Shown: positions 24,917 through 32,418, counted from the first letter of the stretch. The stretch is 64,000 bases of DNA from Eubacterium maltosivorans (GCF_002441855.2 NZ_CP029487.1:1302001-1366000), one strand, 5' to 3'. Made by a program: numbers and translations. Notes: generated by a model not told the origin, from the sequence alone.

Positions 24917-26935
24917 TTATTGTTTTTCAATCCAGCTGATTTCTTCTTCATTTATGTCAAAATACCCATAAATCCAACGGTCCGCCTCCAAAAGTAAGGC
25001 CTCCCGATCTTTTTGGTGGGTAGTCTCAGTCAAGTCTATAATTTTATCATAAAAATCCTTAAATTTGTCCGAAATTTCCATGCTCACGTCAGGAATTTTC
25101 AACTTTAGCACAGTATTAGGATAATACTCGTACAGATCAACACCAAGCTTTTTCGCAAAGGACTTAAAATAAAAATTATAAAGACGGCTGTTAAGCAGCA
25201 CCACCAAAAATTCCTCGTTCACCTGGCTGTACAGTCGGTTCTTCAGTGTAAGACCATAGATATCCGCGCTGAAGAAATAGCGGTTCTCATCAATGGCAAA
25301 GCGATTGTCCTTTGCCTTATATGGAAAAACGATCTTTTTTTTCATAAAGCATTCGAGGTTCCTGCCCCACTGGATAGCATACCAGGGCAGACGCCCGCTC
25401 ATGCACTCCCGCCGGCCGCTTAGCTTTTCTCTGAACTGCTTCAGGTAGACCTCCTCATAAGGATGTCGCTCGATGGCGTCAATCTCATTGGTATACAATA
25501 TCTGTTTTCCCGGCGGAGTAATCTCAAAGGCGTGCACGTTCCGGTTTTTTATCCAGGGATGCAGAAACTGTGGATTGAAATTATACGCATCCAGCTCATT
25601 GTCGTCAAAGATAAAGGCTTTATCATTGCCGGTGATGATCCCCTGGAAGCTGTCCACCAGGTTTTCCAAGGTAAAGGGCGCGCGCTTCTCAATTTTTTCC
25701 ACGATCGTTTTTGTCATGGGGCCGTAAAGCCGCCACAAAGCGTCATCCATCTGGCTCTGGCGCGTCTCAAAGTCCTCATGAAGCTTTGGCTGGCCGCTTT
25801 CCAGATCTTCAATGTAAACTGACGTTTCCCGCAGCTTACCCTTCTGTACAAAAAACCGGGAAACCCGTGCCGCATGCCGCGCAGGGGCCCTGCCCTTTAT
25901 CAGAAGGCTCAGCGCCGGATCGATGCCGATGCCGCTTATAACACGCAGGCCATTAAAATCAATGAGCCGCCTGATCATAAAATGCTCGCGGATAAACTGC
26001 CGGAGAGCCCGCGCATTGTAGGCTTCCATAAAATACCTGGAAGTCAGGAATAAAAGCCTTCCTTTATCTTTCAGAAGCTCATATCCACGTTTAAAAAAGC
26101 AATAGGATAAATCCCCCTTGTTCTGATAAACATCGCTGTACAGGGCTTTTAAGCGCTTCATATAATCCGAGTCAATTTCCTTGTGCCCGACGTAGGGCGG
26201 ATTGCCGATTACCACATCAAAGGAGCTGTCCTTAAAGTCAGCCGTGGACTTATCCAGACAGTCTCCCACCATGATACCTGCCGGATAGCAGTATTTCGGT
26301 CCCTTTAACGCCAATGTGATCCGGGTTACCAGTACAGCCAGAGGATCCTTATCCACACCGCATAATGATTTCTGAAGCAGCCGCTTGTGCACAGCCTCCT
26401 TTTCAAGATCCTTGGTGTTCTTCAGGATATAGTCATAGGCAGCGCTGAGGAGCGATCCGCTGCCGCAGGCCGGGTCTAGAATCTTTTCTTTCTTCACAAC
26501 GCTCACACAAAGCGAAACCATATACTCTGCCAGAACATCCGGCGTGTAAAAAATTCCCTGGCTCTTTTTATGGCTGCGGTGCAGGCACTCCTCGTACAGC
26601 TCCCCGATGACGCTGGCGTTCTTATTTTCAAAACTGTCGGTATCCTCGATAAAACGCTTCACATCCTCCCAGATCAACCCGCTGAGTGTCAGTTTTCCCT
26701 CATCGGTCCAGTGATGGGAGTTTGAGACGCCGCGGCTCCACACCCGCATGATGCCGCCAACGGTAAAGTCTGTTCGCAGCTTTTGAGCGTTTTTTCGGTC
26801 TAAGACCACACGGCCGTTATCCACCAAAAATTTCAGGGTCAATATTTTAATGAGAAAAAGCAGTAACTCGCCCTTGTTCTCAACATAATCGTACCGTTTA
26901 TAGACTTCATCGATCTTCTGTATTATTTCCTTCAT
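24917..26935 (-). CDS. Orphan N6-adenine DNA methyltransferase, CamA-like (Eco57I/TaqI type)
   Basis: A 672-residue DNA adenine methyltransferase. An about 120-residue helical N-terminus precedes SQGIFYTPDVLAEYM, the SAM-binding motif I DPACGSGSLLSAAYD (about residue 154) and the catalytic NPPYVGHKE (about residue 245). A TaqI-type target-recognition region follows, with SFQGIITGNDKAFI, RRECMSGRLPWYAIQWGR and FPYKAKDNRFAIDENR. These resemble, from memory, the matching segments of CamA, the sporulation-linked CAAAAA methylase of C. difficile; this protein is about 95 residues longer at the N-terminus. No PD-(D/E)xK nuclease motif or adjacent restriction gene is visible. ATG 26935 is chosen over GTG 26947, which abuts the AAGGAG site. 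Confidence 0.85.
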   Translation of the reverse strand: MKEIIQKIDEVYKRYDYVENKGELLLFLIKILTLKFLVDNGRVVLDRKNAQKLRTDFTVGGIMRVWSRGVSNSHHWTDEGKLTLSGLIWEDVKRFIEDTDSFENKNASVIGELYEECLHRSHKKSQGIFYTPDVLAEYMVSLCVSVVKKEKILDPACGSGSLLSAAYDYILKNTKDLEKEAVHKRLLQKSLCGVDKDPLAVLVTRITLALKGPKYCYPAGIMVGDCLDKSTADFKDSSFDVVIGNPPYVGHKEIDSDYMKRLKALYSDVYQNKGDLSYCFFKRGYELLKDKGRLLFLTSRYFMEAYNARALRQFIREHFMIRRLIDFNGLRVISGIGIDPALSLLIKGRAPARHAARVSRFFVQKGKLRETSVYIEDLESGQPKLHEDFETRQSQMDDALWRLYGPMTKTIVEKIEKRAPFTLENLVDSFQGIITGNDKAFIFDDNELDAYNFNPQFLHPWIKNRNVHAFEITPPGKQILYTNEIDAIERHPYEEVYLKQFREKLSGRRECMSGRLPWYAIQWGRNLECFMKKKIVFPYKAKDNRFAIDENRYFFSADIYGLTLKNRLYSQVNEEFLVVLLNSRLYNFYFKSFAKKLGVDLYEYYPNTVLKLKIPDVSMEISDKFKDFYDKIIDLTETTHQKDREALLLEADRWIYGYFDINEEEISWIEKQ

Positions 26936-26967
26936 CCCGGGAATCACTCCTTAGTCATACTCAGACC

Positions 26968-26976
26968 ATTATAACA
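26968..26976 (-). promoter_or_regulatory. Extended -10 promoter of the methyltransferase gene
   Basis: The minus strand reads TGT-TATAAT immediately after the T-run of the glyA terminator, 33 bases before the ATG at 26935. Confidence 0.5.
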
Positions 26977-27004
26977 AAAAAAGATGCTGTTGGACAGCAT
27001 CTTG
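26975..27004 (-). terminator. glyA terminator
   Basis: AAGATGCTGT, a 3-base loop and ACAGCATCTT are followed by seven T on the minus strand, 13 bases after the glyA stop. Confidence 0.9.
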
Positions 27005-27016
27005 ATAAATTCTCTT

Positions 27017-28246
27017 TTATTCGTACAAAGGATATTTACTGGTCAGATAAGCTACCTTTTCTTTTGCCAGCTCCAGGTCTTTTTTGATCAGCGCTGCCTC
27101 GAAGGCGTCTGCGATAACCGACATATCCTCTTCCTTCATGCCGCGGGTAGTGACAGCCGGGGTCCCCACACGCACGCCGCTTGTCACAGTCGGTTTCTGC
27201 TTATCGTAAGGGATAGCGTTTTTATTGGCGGTAATGTTGACACTGCCCAGAATATCATCAGCCTCCTTGCCCGTCAGGCCGACAGCGCTGACGTCTACTA
27301 ACAGCAAATGGTTATCGGTCCCGCCAGACACGATCCGGAAGCCTTTTTCGGTGAGCGCATCGCACAGTGCCTTGGCATTCTTTATGATCTGCTTCTGGTA
27401 TTCTGTGAATTCCGGACTGGCGGCTTCTTTGAAGGCCACGGCCTTTCCTGCAATAATGTGCATCAACGGCCCTCCCTGTATACCGGGGAAAACAGCCTTA
27501 TCAATTTTTTCCGCAAAGGCCGCCTTGCACAAAATGAGGCCGCCCCTTGGGCCGCGCAGTGTTTTATGGGTTGTGGTGGTGACAAAGTCCGCGTAGGGTA
27601 CCGGGTTCTGGTGCAGTCCCGCTGCCACCAGCCCTGCGATGTGCGCCATATCCACCATCATCAGCGCATCATTGGCCTTACAGACCTTTGAAATACGTTC
27701 AAAGTCAATGGCTCTTGGATAAGAGCTGGCTCCTACTACCACCAGCTTTGGTTTCTTTTCCACGATCAGCCTTTCCAGCTCTTCATAATCGATGGTTTCC
27801 GAATCTGGGCTGACACCGTAGGATATAAAATTAAAATATTTTCCTGAAAGATTGACCTTGCTGCCGTGGGTCAAATGTCCGCCCTGGTCCAAACGCATCC
27901 CTAGCACCAGATCTCCAGGCTCCAGCACGGCAAAGTACACAGCCGTATTGGCCTGAGCCCCGGAATGGGGCTGGACATTGGCGTGGTCTGCGCCAAACAG
28001 CGCTTTCGCCCGCTCTCTCGCGATCCGTTCTACCTCGTCCACATACACACAGCCGCCATAATAGCGGGCGCCAGGTACGCCCTCGGCATATTTATTGGTC
28101 AGATGGCTGCCCATGGCCTCCATCACAGCCTCTGAAACAAAGTTTTCGGAAGCAATAAGCTCAATATGGCTTTGCTGCCTTTTGAGCTCCTTTTCCATAA
28201 ACTCATAGATCTCCGGGTCTTCTCTTTTCACGTGTTCAAAATTCAT
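27017..28246 (-). CDS. glyA: Serine hydroxymethyltransferase
   Basis: A 409-residue PLP enzyme interconverting serine and glycine with transfer of a one-carbon unit to tetrahydrofolate, central to acetogen C1 metabolism. The PLP lysine lies in [15 protein letters not shown]; other signatures are [30 protein letters not shown] and [23 protein letters not shown] site precedes the ATG. It follows a small membrane-protein gene by 31 bases with no intervening promoter, so they are probably co-transcribed. Confidence 0.97.
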   Translation of the reverse strand: MNFEHVKREDPEIYEFMEKELKRQQSHIELIASENFVSEAVMEAMGSHLTNKYAEGVPGARYYGGCVYVDEVERIARERAKALFGADHANVQPHSGAQANTAVYFAVLEPGDLVLGMRLDQGGHLTHGSKVNLSGKYFNFISYGVSPDSETIDYEELERLIVEKKPKLVVVGASSYPRAIDFERISKVCKANDALMMVDMAHIAGLVAAGLHQNPVPYADFVTTTTHKTLRGPRGGLILCKAAFAEKIDKAVFPGIQGGPLMHIIAGKAVAFKEAASPEFTEYQKQIIKNAKALCDALTEKGFRIVSGGTDNHLLLVDVSAVGLTGKEADDILGSVNITANKNAIPYDKQKPTVTSGVRVGTPAVTTRGMKEEDMSVIADAFEAALIKKDLELAKEKVAYLTSKYPLYE

Positions 28247-28277
28247 TCTTTCTCCTCCACATACGCTCTTTTTCTGT

Positions 28278-28478
28278 TTATTTTAAATATTGGTTATCAT
28301 TTTGCCGGTTAGACAGTTTTTCTAACGAGATGGCGATGCTCTTCACATAGGTCACCATTTCTTCCATCTTCGCTTTAAAGTAAAAAACAAACATAATTCC
28401 GGCCATCAAAAACAGAATTAAGATGATCGGAACAATGGTCCAAGCCGTACTGGCTAGGCTATTCATAAAGGTATTCAT
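28278..28478 (-). CDS. Small single-pass membrane protein, unknown function
   Basis: A 66-residue protein: a short polar N-terminus, one strongly hydrophobic helix ([20 protein letters not shown]) and a charged C-terminal helix ([20 protein letters not shown]). ATG 28478 follows TAGGAG at good distance. It lies directly upstream of glyA in one transcription unit. I do not recognise a family; the charged helix may mediate oligomerization. Confidence 0.65.
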   Translation of the reverse strand: MNTFMNSLASTAWTIVPIILILFLMAGIMFVFYFKAKMEEMVTYVKSIAISLEKLSNRQNDNQYLK

Positions 28479-28550
28479 ATTTTCTCCTAAGTTTGTCAAT
28501 TTGGATTGTCCTTAATATAAAGACTATCGTCTGCAAATTAGTTACATACT

Positions 28551-28578
28551 ATTTTAACACGAAAATACATTATTGCAA
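28551..28578 (-). promoter_or_regulatory. Promoter of the small-protein/glyA operon
   Basis: On the minus strand TTGCAA, 16 bp, TAAAAT with TGT before the -10. The leader to the ATG at 28478 is about 65 bases. Confidence 0.5.
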
Positions 28579-28635
28579 GCAGATTTTAAATTTTTCCCAT
28601 TCCTTTTTAGCGCTTAAATAAAAAAACTATAAAAT

Positions 28636-28660
28636 GTTTAGAAATTCTGCGCAGAGGTAT
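28636..28660 (+). promoter_or_regulatory. Possible sigma-B-like promoter of the GlsB-like gene
   Basis: GTTTAG and AGGTAT separated by 13 bp each differ at one position from the sigma-B consensus GTTTAA-N12-14-GGGTAT. The elements lie 37 bases before the ATG at 28697. Whether this organism has sigma-B is not known from the window. Confidence 0.35.
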
Positions 28661-28696
28661 ATATATGTATAAAATTACTATAAAGGAGTGACAATT

Positions 28697-28954
28697 ATGT
28701 TCCACCTCATTTGGGTTTTAATTATCGGCGGCATCATCGGTGCCATCGCCGGAGCTATAACAAGCAGAAGACTGCCAGCCGGCTGGGTCGGCAATATCGT
28801 TGCCGGGATCATCGGTTCATATCTCGGCGAATTACTTTTAGGCAACTGGGGACCGCAGATTGCCGGTATGGCGGTTTTCCCGTCTATTATCGGAGCGATC
28901 ATCCTCGTTGTCATTGTATCCCTTATTCTTGGTTTAGGAAGAAAAGAAAGCTGA
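28697..28954 (+). CDS. GlsB/YeaQ/YmgE family stress-response membrane protein
   Basis: An 85-residue, glycine-rich protein with three hydrophobic helices and the pattern IGGIIGAIAGAI then RRLPAGWVGNIVAGIIGSYLG, typical of the transglycosylase-associated family. These proteins are induced by general stress, but their biochemical role is unknown. ATG 28697 lies 8 bases after AAAGGAG; an in-frame GTG at 28688 overlaps the ribosome site. It is followed by a 52-codon gene with its own strong ribosome site. Confidence 0.88.
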   Translation: MFHLIWVLIIGGIIGAIAGAITSRRLPAGWVGNIVAGIIGSYLGELLLGNWGPQIAGMAVFPSIIGAIILVVIVSLILGLGRKES

Positions 28955-28983
28955 CCACAGCATAAATAAAGGAGGAATTAACC

Positions 28984-29142
28984 ATGGTACGTATATTACG
29001 CGCAGCTGCCGCCATCGGCGCAGCTGTTCTCATCTTCAGCCTGCTGAAAAACAAAGGCGCTGAAAAAGCATCCGACGGCGACAGCCTGAGAGATAAAGCA
29101 GAAGAAGCTATTGAAGCGACAGCCTCATCCATTTCCGAATGA
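28984..29142 (+). CDS. Small 52-residue membrane-associated protein
   Basis: ATG 28984 follows AAAGGAGG at ideal spacing, 29 bases after the GlsB-like gene. The 52-residue product has a hydrophobic N-terminal helix (about residues 4-21, AAAIGAAVLIFSLL) and an acidic/basic amphipathic C-terminal half. A strong terminator follows. The clear ribosome site, operon position and terminator make it likely real; no family is recognised. Confidence 0.65.
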   Translation: MVRILRAAAAIGAAVLIFSLLKNKGAEKASDGDSLRDKAEEAIEATASSISE

Positions 29143-29150
29143 TTGACCGA

Positions 29151-29174
29151 GTCCGGCACAGCCGGACTTTTTTT
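29151..29174 (+). terminator. Terminator of the GlsB-like operon
   Basis: GTCCGGC, ACA, GCCGGAC, then seven T, directly after the 52-codon gene. Confidence 0.92.
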
Positions 29175-29177
29175 ATG

Positions 29178-29208
29178 CAAAAAACATCCCGGGGTGCAGC
29201 CGGGATGT
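29178..29208 (-). terminator. Minus-strand terminator downstream of the 58-codon gene
   Basis: ACATCCCGG and CCGGGATGT are followed by TTTTTT on the minus strand. It lies back to back with the plus-strand terminator and supports a minus-strand gene in 29329-29505. Confidence 0.85.
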
Positions 29209-29328
29209 TCGTTTGGGGAAAATGCTAAGCGCTCTTAATTTACTAAAAAAGAGGCGATGTTCTTGGAAACAAGCACATTTTACACCACCTCCACATTAAG
29301 ATTCAAGCCAGACAGCCTAAAAATTTTG

Positions 29329-29505
29329 TTAAAATTCTGCGAAGCTCTGATTCTTTGCTTTCACCTGGCTTTTAAACTTTTCAATGACCTCGCCGACCGT
29401 CAGGCCATCCACCACCTCGCCGGTCTCGTTGATAATGCCCTGTATCCGTTCGTCGCTGTAGATTACATCCATATAGTGGCCCTGGTATTCTTTTGCTAGC
29501 TTCAT
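29329..29505 (-). CDS. Small 58-residue cytoplasmic protein of unknown function
   Basis: ATG 29505 follows AAGAGGAA at workable distance. The 58-residue product is soluble and mixed alpha/beta, with MKLAKEYQGHYMDVIYSDE at the start and LTVGEVIEKFKSQVKAK near the end. A minus-strand terminator downstream and a short palindrome upstream (GATAC-CATT-GTATC, 29529-29542) support expression. It lies between serS and the stress genes. I recognise no family. Confidence 0.6.
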   Translation of the reverse strand: MKLAKEYQGHYMDVIYSDERIQGIINETGEVVDGLTVGEVIEKFKSQVKAKNQSFAEF

Positions 29506-29528
29506 TTCGGGTTCCTCTTTCGTAGATT

Positions 29529-29542
29529 GATACCATTGTATC
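29529..29542. promoter_or_regulatory. Operator-like palindrome
   Basis: GATAC-CATT-GTATC is a perfect inverted repeat about 24 bases before the start of the 58-codon gene. The outer flanks GTAGAT/ATCTAC extend the symmetry loosely. It could be a repressor site; this is inference. Confidence 0.35.
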
Positions 29543-29609
29543 TACCCAATCGGCTTATAAAAAAATCATAAAAGGAGATGTATTTTTGCAACACACCTCC
29601 CATCTAATT

Positions 29610-30890
29610 CTATTGGATTTTTTCCTTACCGCCCATATACATCCGCAGCGGTTCTGGAATATTAATGGTGCCGTCCTCGTTAATATTATTTTCAAGGAAT
29701 GCGATGAGCATACGCGGCGGCGCAACCACCGTATTGTTCAGCGTATGGGCAAAGTATTTTCCCTTTTCCTTGCTGCGGACGCGGATACCCAAGCGCCGTG
29801 CCTGCGCGTCACCAAGATTAGAGCAACTGCCCACTTCAAAGTATTTCTGCTGTCGCGGCGACCACGCCTCAACGTCAATGCTCTTAACCTTCAGGTCTGC
29901 CAGATCTCCCGAACAGCATTCCAGCGTACGTACAGGAATGTCCAGCGAACGGAAGAAATCAACTGTATTGGTATACAGTCTCTCAAACCACATCATGCTG
30001 TCTTCAGGCTCGCACACCACGATCATTTCCTGTTTTTCAAACTGGTGGATACGGTAAACGCCGCGCTCTTCGATCCCATGTGAGCCAACTTCCTTTCTAA
30101 AGCATGGTGAATAGCTCGTAAGGGTCTGCGGCAGCTGGTTTTCATCTAAAATGGTATCGATGAATTTACCGATCATGGAGTGCTCGCTGGTGCCGATCAA
30201 ATAGAGATCCTCACCCTCGATTTTATACATCATATTCTCCATTTCAGAGAAGCTCATAACTCCAGTGACCACATCGCTGCGGATCATGAACGGCGGGATG
30301 TAGTAGGTAAATCCACGGTCGATCATAAAGTCACGGGCATAGGATAAAATACCCGAGTGCAGTCTTGCAATGTCGCCGCTCAGATAATAAAAGCCATTGC
30401 CGCTGGTCTTGCGGGCGCTGTCAAGATCTACACCGTTGAATTTTTCCATAATGTCAATATGGTAGGGCACTTCGTATTCCGGTACCACAGGTTCCCCAAA
30501 ACGCTCGACCTCTACATTTTCGCTGTCATCACGTCCAATTGGCACAGAGGGATCAATGATATTTGGGATCACCAGCATTCTTTCCCGGATTTCTCCTTCA
30601 AGCTTTGCCTCCAAAGCTTCCAGATCCTCCAGCTGCTTATTGATTCCCACAACCTGTGCCTTTGCCTTTTCAGCTTCATCCTTCTGTCCCTTGGACATAA
30701 AGCCGCCGATTTGCTTGCTGATGGTGTTACGCTGTGCTCTCAAGGTATCTCCCTCAGTTTTGGAGTCACGGTACTTTCTGTCCATTTCGACAACTTCATC
30801 CACTAAAACCAGTTTTTCATCCTGAAACTTTTTTCGGATGTTTTCCTTCACAAGCTCTGGATCGGTACGCAGTAATTTAATATCTAACAT
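29610..30890 (-). CDS. serS: Seryl-tRNA synthetase
   Basis: A 426-residue class II synthetase that charges tRNA-Ser. The N-terminal antiparallel coiled-coil arm (about residues 28-100) precedes the catalytic core, with motif 2 in FRKEVGSHGIEERGVYRIHQ, motif 3 in NNTVVAPPRMLIAFLEN, and the substrate loop LIGTSEHSMIG. The ATG follows AAGGAGG. The leader of about 80 bases is too short for a T-box and none is seen. Confidence 0.97.
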   Translation of the reverse strand: MLDIKLLRTDPELVKENIRKKFQDEKLVLVDEVVEMDRKYRDSKTEGDTLRAQRNTISKQIGGFMSKGQKDEAEKAKAQVVGINKQLEDLEALEAKLEGEIRERMLVIPNIIDPSVPIGRDDSENVEVERFGEPVVPEYEVPYHIDIMEKFNGVDLDSARKTSGNGFYYLSGDIARLHSGILSYARDFMIDRGFTYYIPPFMIRSDVVTGVMSFSEMENMMYKIEGEDLYLIGTSEHSMIGKFIDTILDENQLPQTLTSYSPCFRKEVGSHGIEERGVYRIHQFEKQEMIVVCEPEDSMMWFERLYTNTVDFFRSLDIPVRTLECCSGDLADLKVKSIDVEAWSPRQQKYFEVGSCSNLGDAQARRLGIRVRSKEKGKYFAHTLNNTVVAPPRMLIAFLENNINEDGTINIPEPLRMYMGGKEKIQ

Positions 30891-30980
30891 ATTTCCTCCT
30901 TGAATCTATCAGGTGCCTCTTCGCTGCCTAAAGGCAATCGAAAATCCCCTTTGCTCATTATTATTTTACAGATATCACCA

Positions 30981-30989
30981 ATTATAACA
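30981..30989 (-). promoter_or_regulatory. Extended -10 promoter of serS
   Basis: TGT-TATAAT on the minus strand, about 90 bases before the serS ATG. The -35 is weak. A small GCCT-TT-AGGC hairpin lies in the leader. Confidence 0.5.
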
Positions 30990-31060
30990 AATCTAAAACA
31001 AAATAGCCATTCTCTCATGGCCGAAATACTACTAAATCAAAATTTTTTTGTTTCTCCAAC

Positions 31061-31103
31061 AAAAAAACACAAAGCTTTGTACATATAATGCTTTGTGCTT
31101 TTT
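31061..31103. terminator. Terminator of the REC-GGDEF gene
   Basis: CACAAAGC and GCTTTGTG flank a 14-base loop; seven T follow on the minus strand, and CTTTTTA follows on the plus strand. Confidence 0.8.
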
Positions 31104-31120
31104 ATCCGATTCTTTTATTT

Positions 31121-32056
31121 CTATTCGCCTTTGACCCGGGTCAGCATCGACTGAAAGGGCAGGCTGGTACAGTCTTCATTATAAAATTGGTACCCATCCT
31201 TTCCTGAACGTTTCAGGTGATAAAGGGCTTGGTCTGCTTTGCAGAAAAGGACGCCATAGCAATCTCCGTCCTCCGGATACCGCGCCACTCCGATACTTCC
31301 GGTAATCGGTCGCTCGGCTGTATAACGCCTGAAATTCTCACAGATACCAGTGATTTTCTGTTCCAGACGCTCCTCGGAAGGATAATTTCTAAAAAATATC
31401 ATGAACTCATCCCCGCCAATCCGGCCTACCGCATCCCCTGGCAGAGCGCAGCTTTTTAAATTTTCAGCCATCTGCTTCAGTACTTCATCGCCGTACAGGT
31501 GTCCGAAGCTGTCATTGATGGTCTTAAAATTGTCGACATCGATAAAGCAGAGGGCCCCGCACCGGGTTTCTGGATTGTTTAACAGCTCCCCAACCCTGTC
31601 CTCCATGGCCTTTCGGTTAAAAATCCCTGTCAGAGCATCATTTTCCGCCTCGTTTTTCAGCTTTATATATTCCTCCTTACGGCTTCCCAGCTCAATAATG
31701 TTCTTTACTCGTCTTTTTATTACAACAGGATCAAAGGGTTTTGTCAAAATGTCCAGCGCGCCGAGCGCATAGCCCCTGCGCGCTGCTGTTCCAGGCTCCT
31801 CTGCGGTTATGAGCACCACAGGCAGCGCCTCTGTCAGGGCTTCGTCCTGCATATGCTTAAGAACTTCAAAGCCATCCATCACCGGCATCATCACATCCAG
31901 CAACACTGCTGCCAGCACATCCCGGTTTTCACGCATACAGCACATGGCCTCATATCCATTTTCAGCTTCCAAAATCTCGAAGGTGTCCTGAAACATCATT
32001 CCCAAAGTTTCCCTGTTTTGTTTTATATCATCAACAATTAATATACTCCGACGCAT
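31121..32056 (-). CDS. Response regulator with GGDEF diguanylate cyclase domain
   Basis: A 311-residue PleD/WspR-like protein. The receiver (residues 1-120) has ILIVDD, the phosphoacceptor Asp in AVLLDVMMPVMDGFEV and the Lys in DILTKPFD. The GGDEF domain follows NDALTGIFNRKAME, with metal-binding IDVDNFKTINDSFGH and the active-site RIGGDEFMIF. The inhibitory RxxD site five residues before GGDEF is absent, so product inhibition may be weak. It should make cyclic-di-GMP on phosphorylation; no partner kinase is adjacent. ATG 32056 has AAGGGGG eight bases upstream; GTG 32065 abuts it. The roughly 355-base leader contains unusual structured elements. Confidence 0.9.
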   Translation of the reverse strand: MRRSILIVDDIKQNRETLGMMFQDTFEILEAENGYEAMCCMRENRDVLAAVLLDVMMPVMDGFEVLKHMQDEALTEALPVVLITAEEPGTAARRGYALGALDILTKPFDPVVIKRRVKNIIELGSRKEEYIKLKNEAENDALTGIFNRKAMEDRVGELLNNPETRCGALCFIDVDNFKTINDSFGHLYGDEVLKQMAENLKSCALPGDAVGRIGGDEFMIFFRNYPSEERLEQKITGICENFRRYTAERPITGSIGVARYPEDGDCYGVLFCKADQALYHLKRSGKDGYQFYNEDCTSLPFQSMLTRVKGE

Positions 32057-32078
32057 ACTGTCCACCCCCTTACCTGCT

Positions 32079-32098
32079 CTCCACCCCGGAGAGCCTTT
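32079..32098 (-). promoter_or_regulatory. Leader hairpin before the REC-GGDEF ribosome site
   Basis: GCTCTCC and GGAGAGC flank a 5-base loop just upstream of the AAGGGGG site. It may affect ribosome access or simply insulate the site. Confidence 0.4.
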
Positions 32099-32100
32099 CT

Positions 32101-32140
32101 AAAAAATACCACCCGGCCGAATCAGTAGCTGACCAGGTGG
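32101..32140 (-). terminator. Terminator-like hairpin 3 in the REC-GGDEF leader
   Basis: On the minus strand CCACCUGG pairs with CCGGGUGG (8 bp, one U-G), enclosing UCAG/CUGA; GTATTTTTT follows. It lies 45 bases before the start codon, so it would stop leader transcripts unless prevented. This suggests attenuation. Confidence 0.65.
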
Positions 32141-32161
32141 CGAAAACTCAGGAAACATCAT

Positions 32162-32184
32162 AAAAAAAGCCGTGCAGGGGCACG
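32162..32184 (-). terminator. Terminator-like hairpin 2 in the REC-GGDEF leader
   Basis: CGTGC and GCACG flank a 4-base loop, followed by GC and seven T on the minus strand. Confidence 0.55.
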
Positions 32185-32216
32185 ACACCCATACACAGCC
32201 AAAAGTCATCAAAGCG

Positions 32217-32239
32217 AAAAAATGCTTACACAAATAAGC
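32217..32239 (-). terminator. Terminator-like hairpin 1 in the REC-GGDEF leader
   Basis: GCTTA and TAAGC flank a 6-base loop, followed by ATTTTTT on the minus strand. The stem is short and AT-rich, so it is weaker than the other two. Confidence 0.4.
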
Positions 32240-32263
32240 CTACCAAAAAATATAGGTCTTCTC

Positions 32264-32292
32264 TTGTTTTTGGAAGAAAAATAGCCTATAAT
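32264..32292 (+). promoter_or_regulatory. Promoter reading into the structured RNA element
   Basis: TTGTTT (32264-32269), exactly 17 bp, TATAAT (32287-32292). The expected start, 7-8 bases on, is the first base of the closing stem at 32300. Confidence 0.6.
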
Positions 32293-32299
32293 AATCAGT

Positions 32300-32402
32300 A
32301 TGCGGTACGGCCCCCACGGGACGTTGTGTATGGTGGTAGTGTCACCCTGCGCAAGCCGGACAGTGCTCCCAACACTTTCCGGATGCCGCATTTGTTTATT
32401 TA
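32300..32402 (+). ncRNA. Candidate structured small RNA (or antisense of a leader aptamer)
   Basis: The element is closed by an 8-bp stem (ATGCGGTA 32300-32307 with TGCCGCAT 32384-32391, one G-U pair). Inside are three hairpins: ACG..CCC-CAC-GGG..CGT near 32307-32324, GGTG-N7-CACC (32332-32346), and CCGGA-AGTG-N7-CACT-TCCGG (32356-32382), giving a four-way-junction shape. A promoter on the plus strand starts exactly at the stem and a T-rich stretch follows it. A minus-strand promoter (32419-32447) would transcribe the complement as the leader of the REC-GGDEF gene. No open frame spans it. It does not match SRP RNA, 6S RNA, tmRNA or the common riboswitch consensus sequences I know. Which strand works is open. 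Confidence 0.5.
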
Positions 32403-32418
32403 GTTTTCCTTATGCATT

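Noticed and set aside
24887-27016. Restriction-modification system around the adenine methyltransferase
   Set aside because: Both neighbours are housekeeping genes (rarA, glyA), and no nuclease motif is visible in the protein or nearby.
29243-29278. An 11-codon minus-strand leader peptide after a GGAGGTGG site
   Set aside because: Too short, no downstream gene to control on that strand before a terminator, and no independent support.
30891-31060. T-box leader upstream of serS
   Set aside because: The leader is only about 80-90 bases, with no T-box sequence or specifier stem.
32097-32160. Possible hammerhead ribozyme (CTGA followed by GGCGAAAAC on the plus strand)
   Set aside because: The core CUGAUGA is not complete, stem II would have only a two-base loop, and no matching cleavage strand is present.
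32300-32391. tRNA, SRP RNA, 6S RNA or cyclic-di-GMP (GEMM) riboswitch identity for the structured element
   Set aside because: No T-loop GTTC sequence, no SRP GGAAGGAAGCAG loop, wrong size for 6S, and none of the conserved GEMM bases; the family remains unassigned.
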